Shown: in pieces, positions 35,842-47,967 of the stretch
Numbering within the stretch: the first letter of the stretch is position 1
How the letters are laid out: every line of letters starts with the position of its first letter
DNA from: Lentinula raphanica
Taxonomy: Eukaryota; Basidiomycota; Agaricomycetes; Agaricales; Omphalotaceae
Assembly: GCA_027919835.1 (NCBI GenBank)
Contig: JANVFP010000012.1
Coordinates: forward strand, 248,001 to 312,000
DNA length: 64,000 bases
Direction: 5' to 3'
Program-made: the position numbers and the translations under genes
The notes under the pieces: model-generated
The model's database searches: none
Seen by the model: only the letters and a program-made list of their open reading frames with translations
Told to the model about the DNA's origin: nothing

Positions 35842-36152
35842 CAAAATTCATCGTTGTCGAGTATTTTGAAGTAAGATTGATAAGGAATTCTTCTTGCAGG
35901 GCAGGGTATATATGAACATTGGAAATAATAATGAACTGTCCATTGATGATTTTATCAAACAGAATGATAGAAGGAAAAGCAAGCAATGGAGAACACCGAA
36001 GGAGCCAGCGGCGTTAGAAACGAATGTGGAAAATGAACGAGAGCCAGTTTCTGAGATCTACCAAAGTCAAATGAGTAACAAAGGTGATATACTACCAGGA
36101 AACTGTGGGGGGCTTTGTGAACCTATAAGATAATCGCCTTCTCAAATATCGT
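35842..36152. other. Convergent 3' intergenic region
   Basis: Short region between the 3' ends of IMA1 and the Ser-rich gene. An open frame at 35894 is polar and has no family-like features. No terminator hairpin is expected or claimed. Confidence 0.5.
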
Positions 36153-37300
36153 TTAGTATCCACCGGTAGCTCCATATCCAGTTTGGTGATGCAGCGGCAC
36201 GTTGGGATCATAGTTGCGAGTGATACTCGGCCCACGCGTCAGAGTTTCCTGCATTTGAGGTTGCGGACTGGGTCCCCTGGCCAAATCAGCATAACCACCG
36301 ACAGGTGTCAGATGCGCAGGTCCTGCAGTGAAGTCATGCGATGGGAGAGGAGCGAGGTCAGCAGCACCGTATGTGCCATGTCCACTTGAGCTACGATGGC
36401 CCATATCAGAAGCGCCGCCATTCACACCCGAGTGGAACGAGGAAGTATCTGAGGCGCGACGACGATGGGTAGGGATACCGGTGTCCTCGTTAGTAGGCTG
36501 CCAGTTGATTGGCTGCAGACGTTGGTCGAATTTAGACGAGCGACCAAGCTTCCATTTACGGAAGATTGTCCAAAGGATGGTTATCCCACCAACGCACGAA
36601 GCAATCACAATGACGACAGTGATACCTGCGGTCTTTCCGCTGTCTGAGGTAGCGCCTGAGACAGAAGCGCTTGAAGATGCAGTTGAAGAGGCTTGCACGG
36701 AACGTGTCAAAGTGACGAGGGTACCCGAAACGACACTGGTGATGGGCTCGGTATCTTCCTCGGCAGAGGTTGGCGTCTGTGTGGTCTGCGAGGTGCTGGA
36801 GGAGGAGGTAGAAGTGGCAGTCGAAGTGGCAGAAGTGGAGCTACTAGATGATGTAGCGGAGGAAGAAGAAACGCTGGAGCTGGAAGACACGGAAGAAGAC
36901 GACGACGAAGAGCTTGAGCTAGCACTGCTAGAGGAAACAGATGCCTGGAGCAATGTCAACTCGAGACCTCATTGATGAGAATATCAGGAATACTCACGGA
37001 AGTAGCTGAAGATTCGGCACTGGAAGCAGAAGAGGAAGCCGCAGTTGATTTGACTGGGGCACTAGAAGCGCTGGACGAAGCTGAGGTCGTTGATGCTGCT
37101 GCGGCAGACTCTGTGACTGTGGGATCGCTTCCGACTCCTTCTGCAGGATTGATAGCAGCTGCACGTTTCTTAATAAACCTATTGAGGTTTTCGTGGTCTC
37201 TGCGGTTGAGGTTGTCAAAGCTCTTCGCTTCTACGAAGGAAGAGATGGCGAAAATGGCGACAAGGTAAACAAGGAGCGTGAGGGTTACTTTTTTGAACAT
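36153..37300 (-). CDS. Ser-rich single-pass membrane protein (wall sensor-like)
   Basis: Start chosen at 37300 (MFKKVTLTL), which gives a signal peptide (LLVYLVAIFAISSFVEA); the ATG at 37360 would place extra residues before it. One intron, 36997-36945. The ectodomain is a long Ser/Thr/Ala tract (runs of S with A, V and T), expected to be heavily O-mannosylated. A membrane segment GITVVIVIASCVGGITILW follows, then a basic stop-transfer (RKWKLGRSSK) and a cytoplasmic tail with Gly/Tyr/Pro and many His/Ser, ending YGATGGY. The layout matches cell-wall stress sensors and similar Ser-rich surface proteins (Mid2/Wsc-like), but no WSC or other head domain is present, so function is inferred only from architecture. 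Confidence 0.8.
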
Positions 37301-37784
37301 TTTGATTGGTATGATGGGTTCGTCGATACAGGACCACTGTAAGGAGGTGGTTGTGAGCACTCATGCGCAATGAGATTTAAGTAGAATTTTAAGTAGAATG
37401 AAAAATGCAGCGACGGGCTGTAGCAAAGAAGCTGCATGGCAGAAACGTACAGAAGAAGAGTCAAACAAGCCGTTAGAAATGCGTAGGCTTTCGGTTCCAA
37501 TGACTCGGTTGGTCTTCTAAAAATTTCTAGGCTGTGTATGAACGAACGTCGTGAAGGATGGGAAGGTAAAATGCAGCCATCAAAGTTGGATCTCCGTTGC
37601 CAGGAGATGCTGACATAATAATCCTTCCAAAATGATGCGCTTTTGGCATTTGCTCCCGCCCCGCTGGGGTCCAGCGGAGTCAGGCGGAGTCCTTACCTGT
37701 CCTTACACTTCCTTACAAGGTTTCAAGTTTGCATCCTCTCAATGCCACTCCTTCGATGAACCTCATTATCATGGGCAAAGATCA
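37301..37784. other. Intergenic, nothing recognised
   Basis: Promoter side of the Ser-rich gene and the 3' side of TatD. A GC-rich patch at about 37655-37690 (GCTGGGGTCCAGCGGAGTC) has two CGGAGTC words and a short hairpin potential; I do not assign it. Confidence 0.45.
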
Positions 37785-39613
37785 TCAATCCAATTCGTTC
37801 AACCCAAATACATCTACAGTGTTTCTCCAAATCTTATCTACGACGTCTTCGAAAGATAGTTCTGGATGCAGACGATGAATTACCCATGCCACACCACCGA
37901 TCGAGCAAGGCTCATTTCGTCCTTTGACAACTTTACCAGGAGAAAACTTTTCCGGTTTGACTGACGGTGGAAAGTACAACTCGTTCAGATGAGTGGGAAG
38001 AGTATTAAGGTGGACCTTTGAAGCATGCGCTCCTACGTGCTAGAATGAGAACCAAAATGTTTGCTGTGTGTACGGAGTTCACATACCGGTCATGGAGCAC
38101 CAAGGCGCATCTGTAATGGGAATGTGAGATTTTGTCAGCACCGTTGCAAGGAGACAGACTCAACCTGTCTCGAGCATCAGTAGGTCTAAATTGATTGCTT
38201 GTGCGCAAGCCAGATTGTCCGTGGTCTTCAACGAGCAGCCATTCACACTGATGATGATTGTTATTGAAGCTTCCAAATCTCATCTGTCAATGAATCAAAT
38301 TACCCAACGTGAAAACCCATGCTCATCTACGGGATGGGTAGAATTCAGCTTGACAAAGACCGTGCCAAAGAATTGGATCTTACTAATTCGGCGAGCTCTT
38401 CAACCAGACCTGTGAAGCTATGAACTACCCCTCCATTTCCTCCTACTTCCTTACCACCGTTGATACCGAAACCTTCTTCGCGTAGTATAGCCACAAAATC
38501 TTTATGCGCAGAACGTGAATGAAGGAACAGTGGGAGGTGGTATTTCTTAGCAAGAGACAATTGGGATCCTTTTGCGGAATGAGCATAGATTCATTCAATA
38601 CTAGAGGATTCGAAACACGGACGGAAATGCTTCTTTTGAACTTCAGGAGCAGCAAAATGTGTTCTATCGTAGTCTAAGTAGAATACCAGATGGTGTCAAT
38701 ATATACAAGTATAAGGAGGATGATGAAATAACCAGTAGGGCCGACTAGCGGCACAGCCCGCTACCCGGTCCCTACAGGTTTACAAGAAAGAGAAAAGGTT
38801 AGAAGGTCCAAAGAGCCATGAAACTTCTCGCGTTGATATTGAGTACCAGAAAGTTAACGCTGCATGAAACACAACCTTTTTGGTAGACACGGAAAGAAGC
38901 GGATCGGAAACGGCCCGATGCACATTTTTCGTAAATCTCAGCCAACGGAAAATCGAGCTGGACCATAAAACCCTTCTACCCTAAAGGGTAGCGGGAATCA
39001 TTCACCTAAGCCACATTCACCAACCGCAACAGCTCTGCCTCTTCCCTTCACGTTTGCTTGTAATAGCTGATCCAAGGCATCCAAGTACGCTTCGGGCCCA
39101 CCCTTGAATTTGTCAAATTCAGTGGAATGAGTGGGATGGCAGCCCACAGTCGCATAAAAGCCTGGCAGGGAAGCGGGATAAATGGTTCTGCTACACTCAT
39201 TGTGTGACTTACCATGCTCCTTAGCTAATTCCAAGGCCATCCGAGATTCATGAACATTCCCACCAGTGATGATCATGCTCTTCACCCCAGCGGCGCGAGA
39301 TCTCTCCAATACCAAGGGAAAATCATCTGGTTGATATGAGGACTGTAGAGGTGTTTTCGTACATCCTCGAAAAACCTACCATCATGTTTTCTCTTTCCGT
39401 GATATTTACCACGAAACACTAGGTCAGTCAAGTTGACTGGGAATTGGATCCGAATGCACTAAGTATTGTCCTGAACCATCACGATTTGCTGACTTACCCC
39501 CAATATCTATGCTGAACTGAGCAAAAGATCCTTCTCGTATACGATCTGCAGAATATACCTATAAATCTGATTTTGTTAGCTTGAGATGGTAAGGCTGAAG
39601 TTGCGATGCTCAT
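37785..39613 (-). CDS. TatD-family metal-dependent deoxyribonuclease
   Basis: Start ATG at 39613 (MSIATSALPSQANKIRFI). Exons join to DIG then VNLTDLVFRGKYHGKRKHD, GFYATVGCHPTHSTEFDKF, AVAVGECGLDYDRTHFAAPE, HFRSQLSLAKKYHLPLFLHS, GVVHSFTG and NLDLLMLETDAPW, ending DVFGLNELD. These are the TatD barrel strands with metal ligands: Glu of GECGLDYDR, His of LHSR, His of VHSF and Asp of ETDAPW. TatD enzymes are 3'-5' exonucleases acting on damaged DNA or RNA and in apoptosis-like DNA decay. The intron inside the GECG|LDYD region is 332 nt (39005-38674), far longer than the usual 50-60, and contains an inverted-repeat insert. Confidence 0.88.
38757..38995. mobile_element. Possible small inverted-repeat insertion inside a TatD intron
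   Basis: CCCGCTACCC at 38757-38766 is inverted as GGGTAGCGGG at 38986-38995, and similarity continues loosely inward (GGTTTA/GGGTTTTA). Next to the right arm is a hairpin, CTACCCTAAAGGGTAG (7-bp arms). The 239-bp insert accounts for most of the intron's unusual length. No target duplication is visible, so calling it a mobile element is tentative. Confidence 0.4.
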
Positions 39614-39660
39614 CGTCGCTGTTCAAGCTGAGAAACACCGGGCCGGACTTTCCGTCAATT
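39614..39660. promoter_or_regulatory. 47-bp divergent gap, TatD / ceramide glucosyltransferase
   Basis: The two start codons are only 47 bp apart. Unless one start is wrong, transcripts must initiate inside the partner gene or overlap in their leaders. Confidence 0.55.
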
Positions 39661-41146
39661 ATGGACCTCGACTTCAACGACTTCCATGGTCTTTATCTTT
39701 TTCTTGCTTCTTTGGGTTTGATATGGTTTTTGGCGCTATGGACCATCTGGTTGCTGGGAACATGGACCGCGTGCGTTGAAGTCTCACAGTTTCTGCCTTT
39801 GGACTGACCTTGAGCCTTGCAGTCGCAGTCGATACAGACTACGACCTCGTTCCCCACTTTCATCAGCTACACGAACTGCAGTGCCTGGTGTTTCAATACT
39901 TCGGCCTTTGAAGGGCCTGGATACGAATCTTTATGAAAACCTGGAGTCTACGTTCACTCAGGAATATCCAAATTTCGAATTACTATGCTGTGTTGCCGAC
40001 GAAGATGATCAGGCTCTTCCTGTGGTCAGAGAACTCAAATCAAGATATCCACACGTTGATGCAAAGATACTGATTGGTGAGGCGTGTAGCTCTCTACCAG
40101 TATGATATGCGCTGACTGTACGTGCGGCGGTAGGTGACGAAGATGTCGGAATCAACCCCAAAGTCAACAATCTCATGAGCGGTTATCGTGCTGCAAAAAA
40201 CGACATCCTTTGGGTGATTGATTCTAATGTCACCGTTCATTCTGGAACTCTCGCTCGTGCGGTAGACGCGTTACGAACACCTACAAAATCCGGCAAAAGG
40301 GTCGCACTCGTTCATCACGTCCCATTCGCGTTTTCGACCGAGTCTAGGGTTGGGTCAAGAATTGACGAGGCCTTTCTGAACACGAACCACGCCAAAATGT
40401 ATCTTGCCATCAACACAGTCGCGATAGAATCCTGTGTTGTTGGCAAATCTAATCTTTACCGACGGTCAGATCTCGAACGCGTCAATGGCTCACTGAAGCC
40501 AATAACATCAACAGAACCAAACGCAAAACAGGATGGGATCTGTGGTTTACCTGCCTTTGGTCGATTTCTCGCTGAGGATAACATGATCGCAAGTGCCCTC
40601 TGGCACGAACTCGGGCTACGACACGACCTCTCGTGCGATGTAGCCCGCAATGTGGTCGGAAACATGTCCCTACGCGATTATATCCAGAGACGCGTTCGAT
40701 GGATACGCGTGCGTAAGAACATGGTTTTGGCTGCGACCTTGGTGGAACCGTTCACAGAGTCGATCGTGCTTGTCTCCATAGGAAGTTCAAGTCTCAAATA
40801 TCTCTTCGGATTTTCCCGCTGGCTTTGCGTCCTTCTCCATTTCTGCATGCTGCTGTTCGTGGACCTTGACGTTTACACATCCTTAGCGGGGCATCCTTTG
40901 CCGCAATCAATCAGATGGGAATTCTTAGCAGGTTGGGTAGCTAGGGAGGTGCTAGCTCTGCCGATCTTCATATTGGCTATTGTTGGCAATAGGGTGGAGT
41001 GGAGGGGCCGTCAGTACGAGGTTCTGAATAATGGCGAAGTGAAATTCGTTAGCAACCATCGGTCTTTTCTCCATTCTCTTGAATTTCTTGGATGGTCTCG
41101 AAGTCAAAAGTATCAGGCGGTAGAGACTGAGGCAGTTCTACCTTGA
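39661..41146 (+). CDS. GCS: Ceramide glucosyltransferase (GT21)
   Basis: Transfers glucose from UDP-glucose to ceramide to make glucosylceramide, in Golgi/ER membranes. Start ATG at 39661 (MDLDFNDFHG), followed by an N-terminal membrane anchor (LYLFLASLGLIWFLALWTIW). Catalytic features in order: VSILRPLKGLDTNLYENLES, DEDVGINPKVNNLMSGYRAA, DILWVIDSNVTV (D2), FGRFLAEDNMIASALWHELG (D3) and the QRRVRW box. C-terminal hydrophobic helices follow. Two short introns (about 39773-39831 and 40075-40132) restore frame. Length about 450 aa suits fungal enzymes. High confidence. Confidence 0.92.
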
Positions 41147-41367
41147 CGCCAGTGCCACCAAAGATTATTATTTCTACATCCATGTATATAACGGTATACA
41201 CACATACTACAGGTATACAAAGAGTGAACCGAAGAATGATAAGAATTATATCAAGGTAATATTACAGCAATGCGTTTTCGTACTAAAGGGTAGGTAAGGT
41301 AACCATAGTTCAGCAGTCAAGAGGTAAAGACCGACAAGAAATTGCAAGAAATAAGGAGTGAAAGGGA

Positions 41368-42247
41368 TTATACTGTGACCCAGTGAAGAGACTTGAGTGA
41401 TTTGAAGTTGTATACCATTACTACGTTCTCGAAGAACTCGTCCGACCATTGCTCGCATAATTCAATAGCCATAGGTCTGATTCGTATCTTCTCCCCGAGT
41501 TCGTTGTGCCAATCCATCGTCTCTCCGGCTTTGTTTTTCTGCCGTTCATTCGAGAACCAATGTTTGACCTGAGCAAAAGATCTGTCATGGAAATGAAGAA
41601 TGAACAGTGAACAATGTGAACTTGTAGTTGGCTCAGATGCGACATACCGTTGAATGATTACGGCTATGATCGCAATCCAGTGGTCCTTCGGGTACTTGGT
41701 AATCTCATCATATACCATACGACTAGTGAGAGTATCATCAGCAATTGAAGACAAGAATGATAAGTAACAAGACTTACAGGACACGGTATTGCTGCTCGTT
41801 TACAGGCGAATTCTCTACAGTTTTGATACGGAGCGCACGAGCAAGGAATTCCTTCCGACGCGGTTCCTTGGCAGCGCGTGCACATTTCTGAGCTTCGGTG
41901 ACCTTTGGTGAACGATGACAAGCTTTCTTAGCTTTCCAAGAGATAGGAGAGCCGTCGCCACGGTCTACAAGAGTAGGTGTTGGAGACATAGAACAGCGTG
42001 ATGAGCGACTAGAATCAGAGTCTGATGGAGATAGTGAGGTGGATCTTCGCCCACTGAGGCGCCGTGATGTGCGTGCTGGTGTGCGAAGCTCGGGTACATT
42101 GGGTTTGTTATCCTCTGGAGTTAGAGGAGTATCTAAACGCTGAGAGTCTGCGGCAACGTAAGCCAGCAGTTCGAGAGGATTGAGATGGGGTGGACTTTGA
42201 ACGTCACTAGGACTGGTAGCAGAAAACGACTGTGGGGACATCGACAT
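41368..42247 (-). CDS. Homeodomain protein
   Basis: Start at 42247 (MSMSPQSFSATSPSDVQSPP). A disordered Ser/Pro-rich N-terminus with RRLSGRRSTSLSPSDSDSSR is followed by a homeodomain spread over three exons: RRKEFLARALRI, VYDEITKYPKDHWIAIIAVI and the recognition helix QVKHWFSNERQKNK with the WF-x-N-x-R core. It ends KSLKSLHWVTV. Introns lie at about 41776-41706 and 41648-41587; the joins LRMVYDEI and IQRSFAQVKHWF are in frame. Probably a nuclear DNA-binding regulator. The first helix region is long and loop-rich, so I place it as a divergent homeodomain. No mitochondrial intermediate peptidase gene is nearby, so this is not evidence for a mating-type locus. Divergent from SEC3. Confidence 0.82.
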
Positions 42248-42763
42248 TAGAAAGAGAGAGGGGGATTATTCGTGACGAGTATAGGCTATGGAAGAGAGGT
42301 CGTCGAGAGATGAGGGTATTATACAGCGGCTAGCGCTTGGACGTAAGGGAGAGAACAGAGGTAAAGAGAGAAGCTAACGCAGAGGAAGCTAATAAATACC
42401 GAATACAGCAAAGCCCTTTTTGTCGAATTTGACCGGCTAATTCCGTATTGTACTTTGTGAGTGTCAATCAACAGATTTTTGTACAAGTTCAAAAAGACGT
42501 TTCATGAGGAAACTGAGTTGATTGAAAAGAACAAGGCTTTCTTCGTAAAGATTACAAGGATCCTTTGTCCAGGGACGTTGAACCTCTTCAATAAATTTCC
42601 TTTTACTTCACCGGCCCGGTATTGCCGTTAATCAATGCTCAATTATGGCAAAGCGTTTGTTGTCAACTTCGACTTCGACGCGGCTGCTTGGTTGCATCCT
42701 CCTCGAAGCTCTCTGCTCCTCCTACAACCAGACTAGAAACCTACTTCCTTCTAGTCTGTCATT
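42248..42763. promoter_or_regulatory. Divergent intergenic region, HD gene / SEC3
   Basis: The 516 bp between start codons should hold both promoters. CT-rich patches near 42660-42760 fit a fungal 5' leader. No repeat or RNA gene seen. Confidence 0.5.
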
Positions 42764-45700
42764 ATGAACGACCAGAAACAACGAATCATCGACTCTGTCT
42801 TCTCAAGAAGAAATGCAGCTGGTTCCCTCGAAGAAACCTACGTCTCCCATGTCAAGATCTGGGAGGATGCTGGCCCTGAAGGTGGAGGAAAGAAACCAAG
42901 ATATATCCTACTCTCTCGTATGCTATCGCTTGCGGTTCTTTGCTCCTCGTGCTGACATTGTACTTGTTCAGAGGCCAGCAATGGTTCAGGTTTCATCCAC
43001 AAATCTAAACTCAATACGAATGGTACATTTTCCGTTGGTAAGACCTGGAGACTTGCAGAACTTCGAGCAATATCGGTCATCGGTGTACGCTTCTTGTTTT
43101 CTAGCTCAAAGTCCAAGCTTGGACACTAAATTTGCGCACAGCCGCTTGCTTTCAATATCACATTGTCAAGGACGTATCGATGGCAAACAGAGAACCAACA
43201 AGATCAGGATGCATTTATTAAATCCATGATCCAACTATTTCACAAGATAACTGGTGGATCCGCACCTCTAAGATTGGAGGGATTCGGAGAAAGTCCTCCT
43301 TGTGCGTGTTTCCTCATCAATGCTACTAAACACTGTCCTCAGCTTCATTTATAGCAGGAAGACAACGAATACAGAGTGATTATCTGAACACTACCGTGCG
43401 CGCACCGTCACCATCCGTATCGCCCTTGAAAGCAACCCCAACCAAGCCGCAATCTCGAGATGACAATCGTACCGACTCGCAACGTATACCTTCTCCTGCG
43501 CCGCCAATGAGGAATGGCATTCCTTCTCGTCCATCCTCCCCCGCTGCATCTACTCGTAGCTATGGCACATCCTCTGGCCGTCCGTCCAGAAATAGAGCTG
43601 CATCACCCAGTCAATCTACCTCCGGACGTACTCGTCGCCCTTCGAACGCGGATTCAACTATCGGACCTAATGGTTCTGCACCTCGACTTCCTGCTGTTGA
43701 TCCTCGTCGCTCAGTCAATGGTAATTCTCGGCCTTCCAACGACTATAACGCGCCTCCCAACCAGCCGATGATATCGCGGACAGCGACGGAAGATACAGTA
43801 GTTTCGACGCTGAGCCAACGATCCGTAGATGATTCACTTTCCGTTTCTGCTATTCCTACCCCATCTCGCTCAGGTCAACCCTCACCTCAGCCTTCCGTGC
43901 GTTCTCGAAAACAGCCGACCCGGGCGGCTACCGTGTTAACCGACGCAGCTCGAAATGAACAGAATGCTCGTATATCGTTCTTTGATCCTACCAATCAGGC
44001 TCTCATAGATCGACTCATCGCGGGCGGTGAAATCGATGGAGAGGAAGAAAACAGTCAAGCGACAATGTCGAATTTTGAAGAAATGCTTGAGGGCTATGAG
44101 ATGGCGAGTGATGATATCATCGGACGAAAGACTGCTAGAGGTGCGGCAGACTTGATGGAAGCGCGGTTGCTAGACGAACTTATGGCGTTGGAAAAAGTGC
44201 TCCCACTTACTCATTCTCTCAAATTGTTACTAATAATTCAACGCTCGCAGGCCAATATTCATTCGTTTCTTGAGTCAGACGATCGTATAGCCCTCGTTCT
44301 GCAATACATGGATGGTGCGATTGCTGAACTAGACAGTATTGGCACCCTCGTATCGTCATACAAGATTCATCTGAATGTAAAATTCTTTTCCAAATAATCA
44401 TCACAACTCGAATCTAATCACTGCACAGGCTGTCAGCGATGATATCTCCTATATCCAATCACAAAACCGTGGTTTACAGGTACAAACTCAGAATCAACGA
44501 GCCCTGCTCGCAGAACTAGAAAATCTTCTTGTAAGACTTCGATATCGTACTCTGTTGATGTACTAACGTTCTTCGATAGCAAACGGTTCATGTTGACACA
44601 GAGACCTTGTTAGTGCTTACTCAAGGGTCTTTGGAAAAGCCAGAGAAGATTGCCGACCTGGAAGAGGCCGCGTCTCATCTGTATAGAGCAATGTTGGCTG
44701 GGAGAGACACAGGTAGTTCTGTGCTTCACATCACAATTGACAGTAGTGACTGATGCATGATTGCCCAGATATGGCCGCCACCATGGAACGTCTTCAAGAG
44801 TATAAAACACACAACGCACAGTTTTGCAAGCGTATCTTTGATTATTTGACGATCATGTTCACCGTACAATCGAAAATGTTGCTTGGAGACACTGATGGAG
44901 TCACGAAGGATAGGAACGGGAGACCCACGATTATACCTCATACTGACTTTGAGGCATACGCTGGACGTTATTCTGGTTTGATGCTGTACCTGAAGGAGAT
45001 GGACGAGGCTATTTATGGCAAACTATGTGCAGTAAGTATCATGATTTAAAACTTCATCCCAAGCTGAATACTTCCGAAGGCATATTTCTCTGCTGCGAGT
45101 TCATTACATGGAACACAGATGAAAGCGGTTTTCTCAAAGTATCTCACATACGTTAAAAAGTCGACAGAAGATTCTTCAGAACAGAGTAATTGCCCATTCG
45201 CGTACGATGGGCGCCTGCTTACATGCCTGTCTTAGGTTTAGCAACCACTCCAGGTGCTTCAAATGCCAAACCTTCCGGTATGAGAAGAGCAGGGACCATC
45301 ATTCGTTCACCTTTGGACGCGCGAAACAAAGATAAAGATAGAAACTCCAACGGGGAACTTTTAGCGTCAGAGGTTATTGTCAAAGTTTTTTTTCTCCCAG
45401 TTTTATTTCCTTGAGCTCCGTTTACAGGTCTTGGCTTTAGTGCTGGAGCAGATTGCACCGCTCATTTACCACGAAGACGATTTTCTCACCGACTTTCTTC
45501 AAGTCAACGATGCCGCTTTGACATACGCGGATTACATGAATCTGGACAACTACTTCAGGAGACAAGCAACACGGAGCAATGGGTTGAGCGCTTCCACCAC
45601 GAAATTACTTCGAGGGGCCATGGATCTCATATTCGGCTTTCTACCTGCCGAGTTGAAATCGTGGTTAGATGGTGCCCTCGCCAAAGATAGCATGTAAGTC

Positions 45701-46861
45701 GCCATCCCGTGGCATTGTATGATTCTTACATCTTTTTTGTTGTTCTACAAAGGCAACTCGTTGGTTTGATAGTCACCTTGGAACGATTCTTAGCTGATGC
45801 AGACGAGCGAAATGACGGCGTACTGATCGGTATAGTCGGGAAACAGCATACTCGCCTCAAAGGCCAATTTGATCGTCATATAGTGAGTTTCGCTTTACTC
45901 ATATCGTACACTTACGGCTTTATCTCAACATTGGATTCACAGAATGAACAAATTCGGATCGTCGAGCAGACCAAGATCACAAGCAAAAAGCGAAACGGCG
46001 TTGCACCGTTTGTCAAGCGCTTCCCTGTGTACATCGCTCGTATCGAATCACAGCTGATCGGCGCCGATGGGCTTGAGATTCGCACGAACGTTGACGCGGC
46101 GTACGAAAAGGTTGTCAATACCATGTTTGACTCATTGAAGCAAATGGCAAAGATGGAAGGCGAGGGCGAGGATAAAGGTCAACTGAATTCCCATGTCATC
46201 CTCGTCGGTGCGTTTCCCTTACAATCAAGGTTTGCTCCATGCCGAATAGCCTATCTTTCCAGAGAACATGCACCATTTCGTGGCAGAAACGTCTCAAATG
46301 GAAATTGGCTCTGTAGCGAGTTTCGTCAAGAAGGCTGAAGCTATTTATGATGAAAATTTGAACGCATACGTGAAGATCATCCTCCGGCGGCCGTTTGCAA
46401 AAATCATCGTCAGTCAAAATTTTTTGATGTTCAAACCTTGAGATTGTTTGACAGTTAATTGTTTTCATCGATAGGACTACTTCGAGGGCGTAGAGCGATT
46501 ACTGAAAACCACAGCTCCAAGTGAAATTTCCACCAATAGCAATTACAATCGATCATCACTCAAGAAGGTGGTCAAGGAGTATAACGCCAAAGATATCCGG
46601 AAAATTGTCGATAACCTCTTCAAGCGTGTTGAGAAACACTTCACGGAAGCTTCTGATTTACAAACGCCTGGAATCGAACAAGGAGGTAGCATTGCTCCGG
46701 GAACAGTCATGGTAGGAGTTTGGAAGGCGTGCGAGGAGGAGCTTTTGAGGATCACGGAGTTGTTCATGAAGAGAATTTCACAGTGCTATCCTGACTCCGG
46801 GGTTTCGTTAGAATACGGACCTGGGGATGTGGAGGCAGCATTCAAAAGGCATCAGGCATGA
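42764..46861 (+). CDS. SEC3: Exocyst subunit Sec3
   Basis: Exocyst tethers secretory vesicles at growth sites; Sec3 marks the site through PIP2 and Rho binding. Start at 42764 (MNDQKQRIIDSVFSRR). N-terminal PH-like Sec3 domain: TYVSHVKIWEDAGPEGGG, KTWRLAELRAISVIGPLAF then YRWQTENQQDQDAFIKSMI. A long Ser/Pro-rich linker spans about 43396-43970. The C-terminal part is helical: EEMLEGYEMASDDIIGRKTA, MDGAIAELDSIGTLVSSYK, SLEKPEKIADLEEAASHLYR, RLQEYKTHNAQFCKRIFDYL, VLALVLEQIAPLIYHEDDFL and YNAKDIRKIVDNLFKRVEKH, ending DVEAAFKRHQA. About 15 short introns. High confidence. Confidence 0.9.
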
Positions 46862-47110
46862 TGATACCCGCATACTAATATCACTGTTTTTACTATAAGT
46901 TATTCATTTCAGGTTTGGTCAGACACTTTTGCTTTCAAAGTCCACATGTATACAGATAACATTCATCTTCCTGCCAGTTATGTGACAACGAGAAGAAGGT
47001 ATCTACAGATAATTGTATACATGATCTTGCTCCCATTTGAGCAGAATGGCATGCCTGATTCAGCCTTGACCTAGGACATGTGAACAGGCTCGGGGAAGGG
47101 CGGAGGTACT

Positions 47111-47967
47111 TCAGGGTACTTCATTCGAAGGTGTCCCGCTTAGGTCAGACATTGTAGTGACAGATGAACTGGAGGTACTGGGCGTCAACGAAGCCGGAGT
47201 GGAAGCAGAACTAGCGGAAGCACCCGCAGGCTTCAGAGAATTCAACAAGGTAGGACCATAGGCCTTGAACAGACCCACGGCAGTGTCAAGCGATATCGCC
47301 GGTGCTGCAGGTTGTGTCTGCTGAACGTTATCGGCGCTCGCTTGGCTGACCGGGGTTTTGCTCAATACACTCCAGAGCAGTTCCCAAAGAGCGGAGAGAC
47401 GAGACTGAGCAAATGAGAGGACGTTGCTCTGGATAGAGACGATTCCAGCGTCAATTTCTTTCTCGTTTGCGGTGAAGAAGGGTTGCATATAGCCAGTATA
47501 AACGAAGGTAGAGCCCTGGGCTGAGATGAGATCGTAGAACGCATGAGCAGCTTGTGTAGGTTACCTGAATCTGAGGAAGAGATAGGAAGAGCAGGAACAC
47601 AGTCTTAATCTCCCAGTAGAAAGGCAGCCTGAATGACGAATGTATTCAACACACAGACAAAAGACGAGAAGCATAAGAATGCACCAGCTAACAAGCCATC
47701 CAGCAGCGTATTCAAAGCCAACGAAGGCACCGATGACCGACCAGTACATACACCATTTCTGCACATCAGCCTCTATGATTGGTTTATGTGCAAGGGTTTT
47801 GTATGTGGCATAGCATCTATTGGTGTGTCAGTGATATTGTATTGAACATTCCTCCTGTCGTACGGGAGACAGAACGCAAACCAAGAGCTAAGTTAGAGTT
47901 AGCTGCTGTTCTCAGTGAGATATGATGATCGTGAATACCAGAGCAACGAGAAGAAGATTGAGAACAT
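47111..47967 (-). CDS. YOP1: Yop1/REEP (TB2/DP1/HVA22) ER-shaping protein
   Basis: Shapes tubular ER by inserting hairpins. Six exons from 47967 join to MFSIFFSLLC, SWFAFCLPCYATYKTLAHKP, YWSVIGAFVGFEYAAGWLVS, LPFYWEIKTVFLLFLSLPQI and GSTFVYTGYMQPFFTANEKE, the conserved TB2/DP1 core, then NVLSFAQSRLSALWELLWSV and a Ser/Thr/Ala-rich tail of about 70 residues ending GTPSNEVP. The tail is longer than in yeast Yop1. The first exon codes for only nine residues plus part of a codon, and the next is about 25 nt. High confidence. Confidence 0.9.

Noticed and set aside
36328..36975. Long plus-strand open frame, acidic/Val-rich, 215 aa
   Set aside because: It is the antisense of the Ser-rich ectodomain. 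The minus-strand protein has a signal peptide, membrane segment and sensible splice site.
41368..42247. Mating-type A (homeodomain) locus
   Set aside because: There is only one homeodomain gene and no adjacent second HD gene or mitochondrial intermediate peptidase gene, which normally mark that locus.
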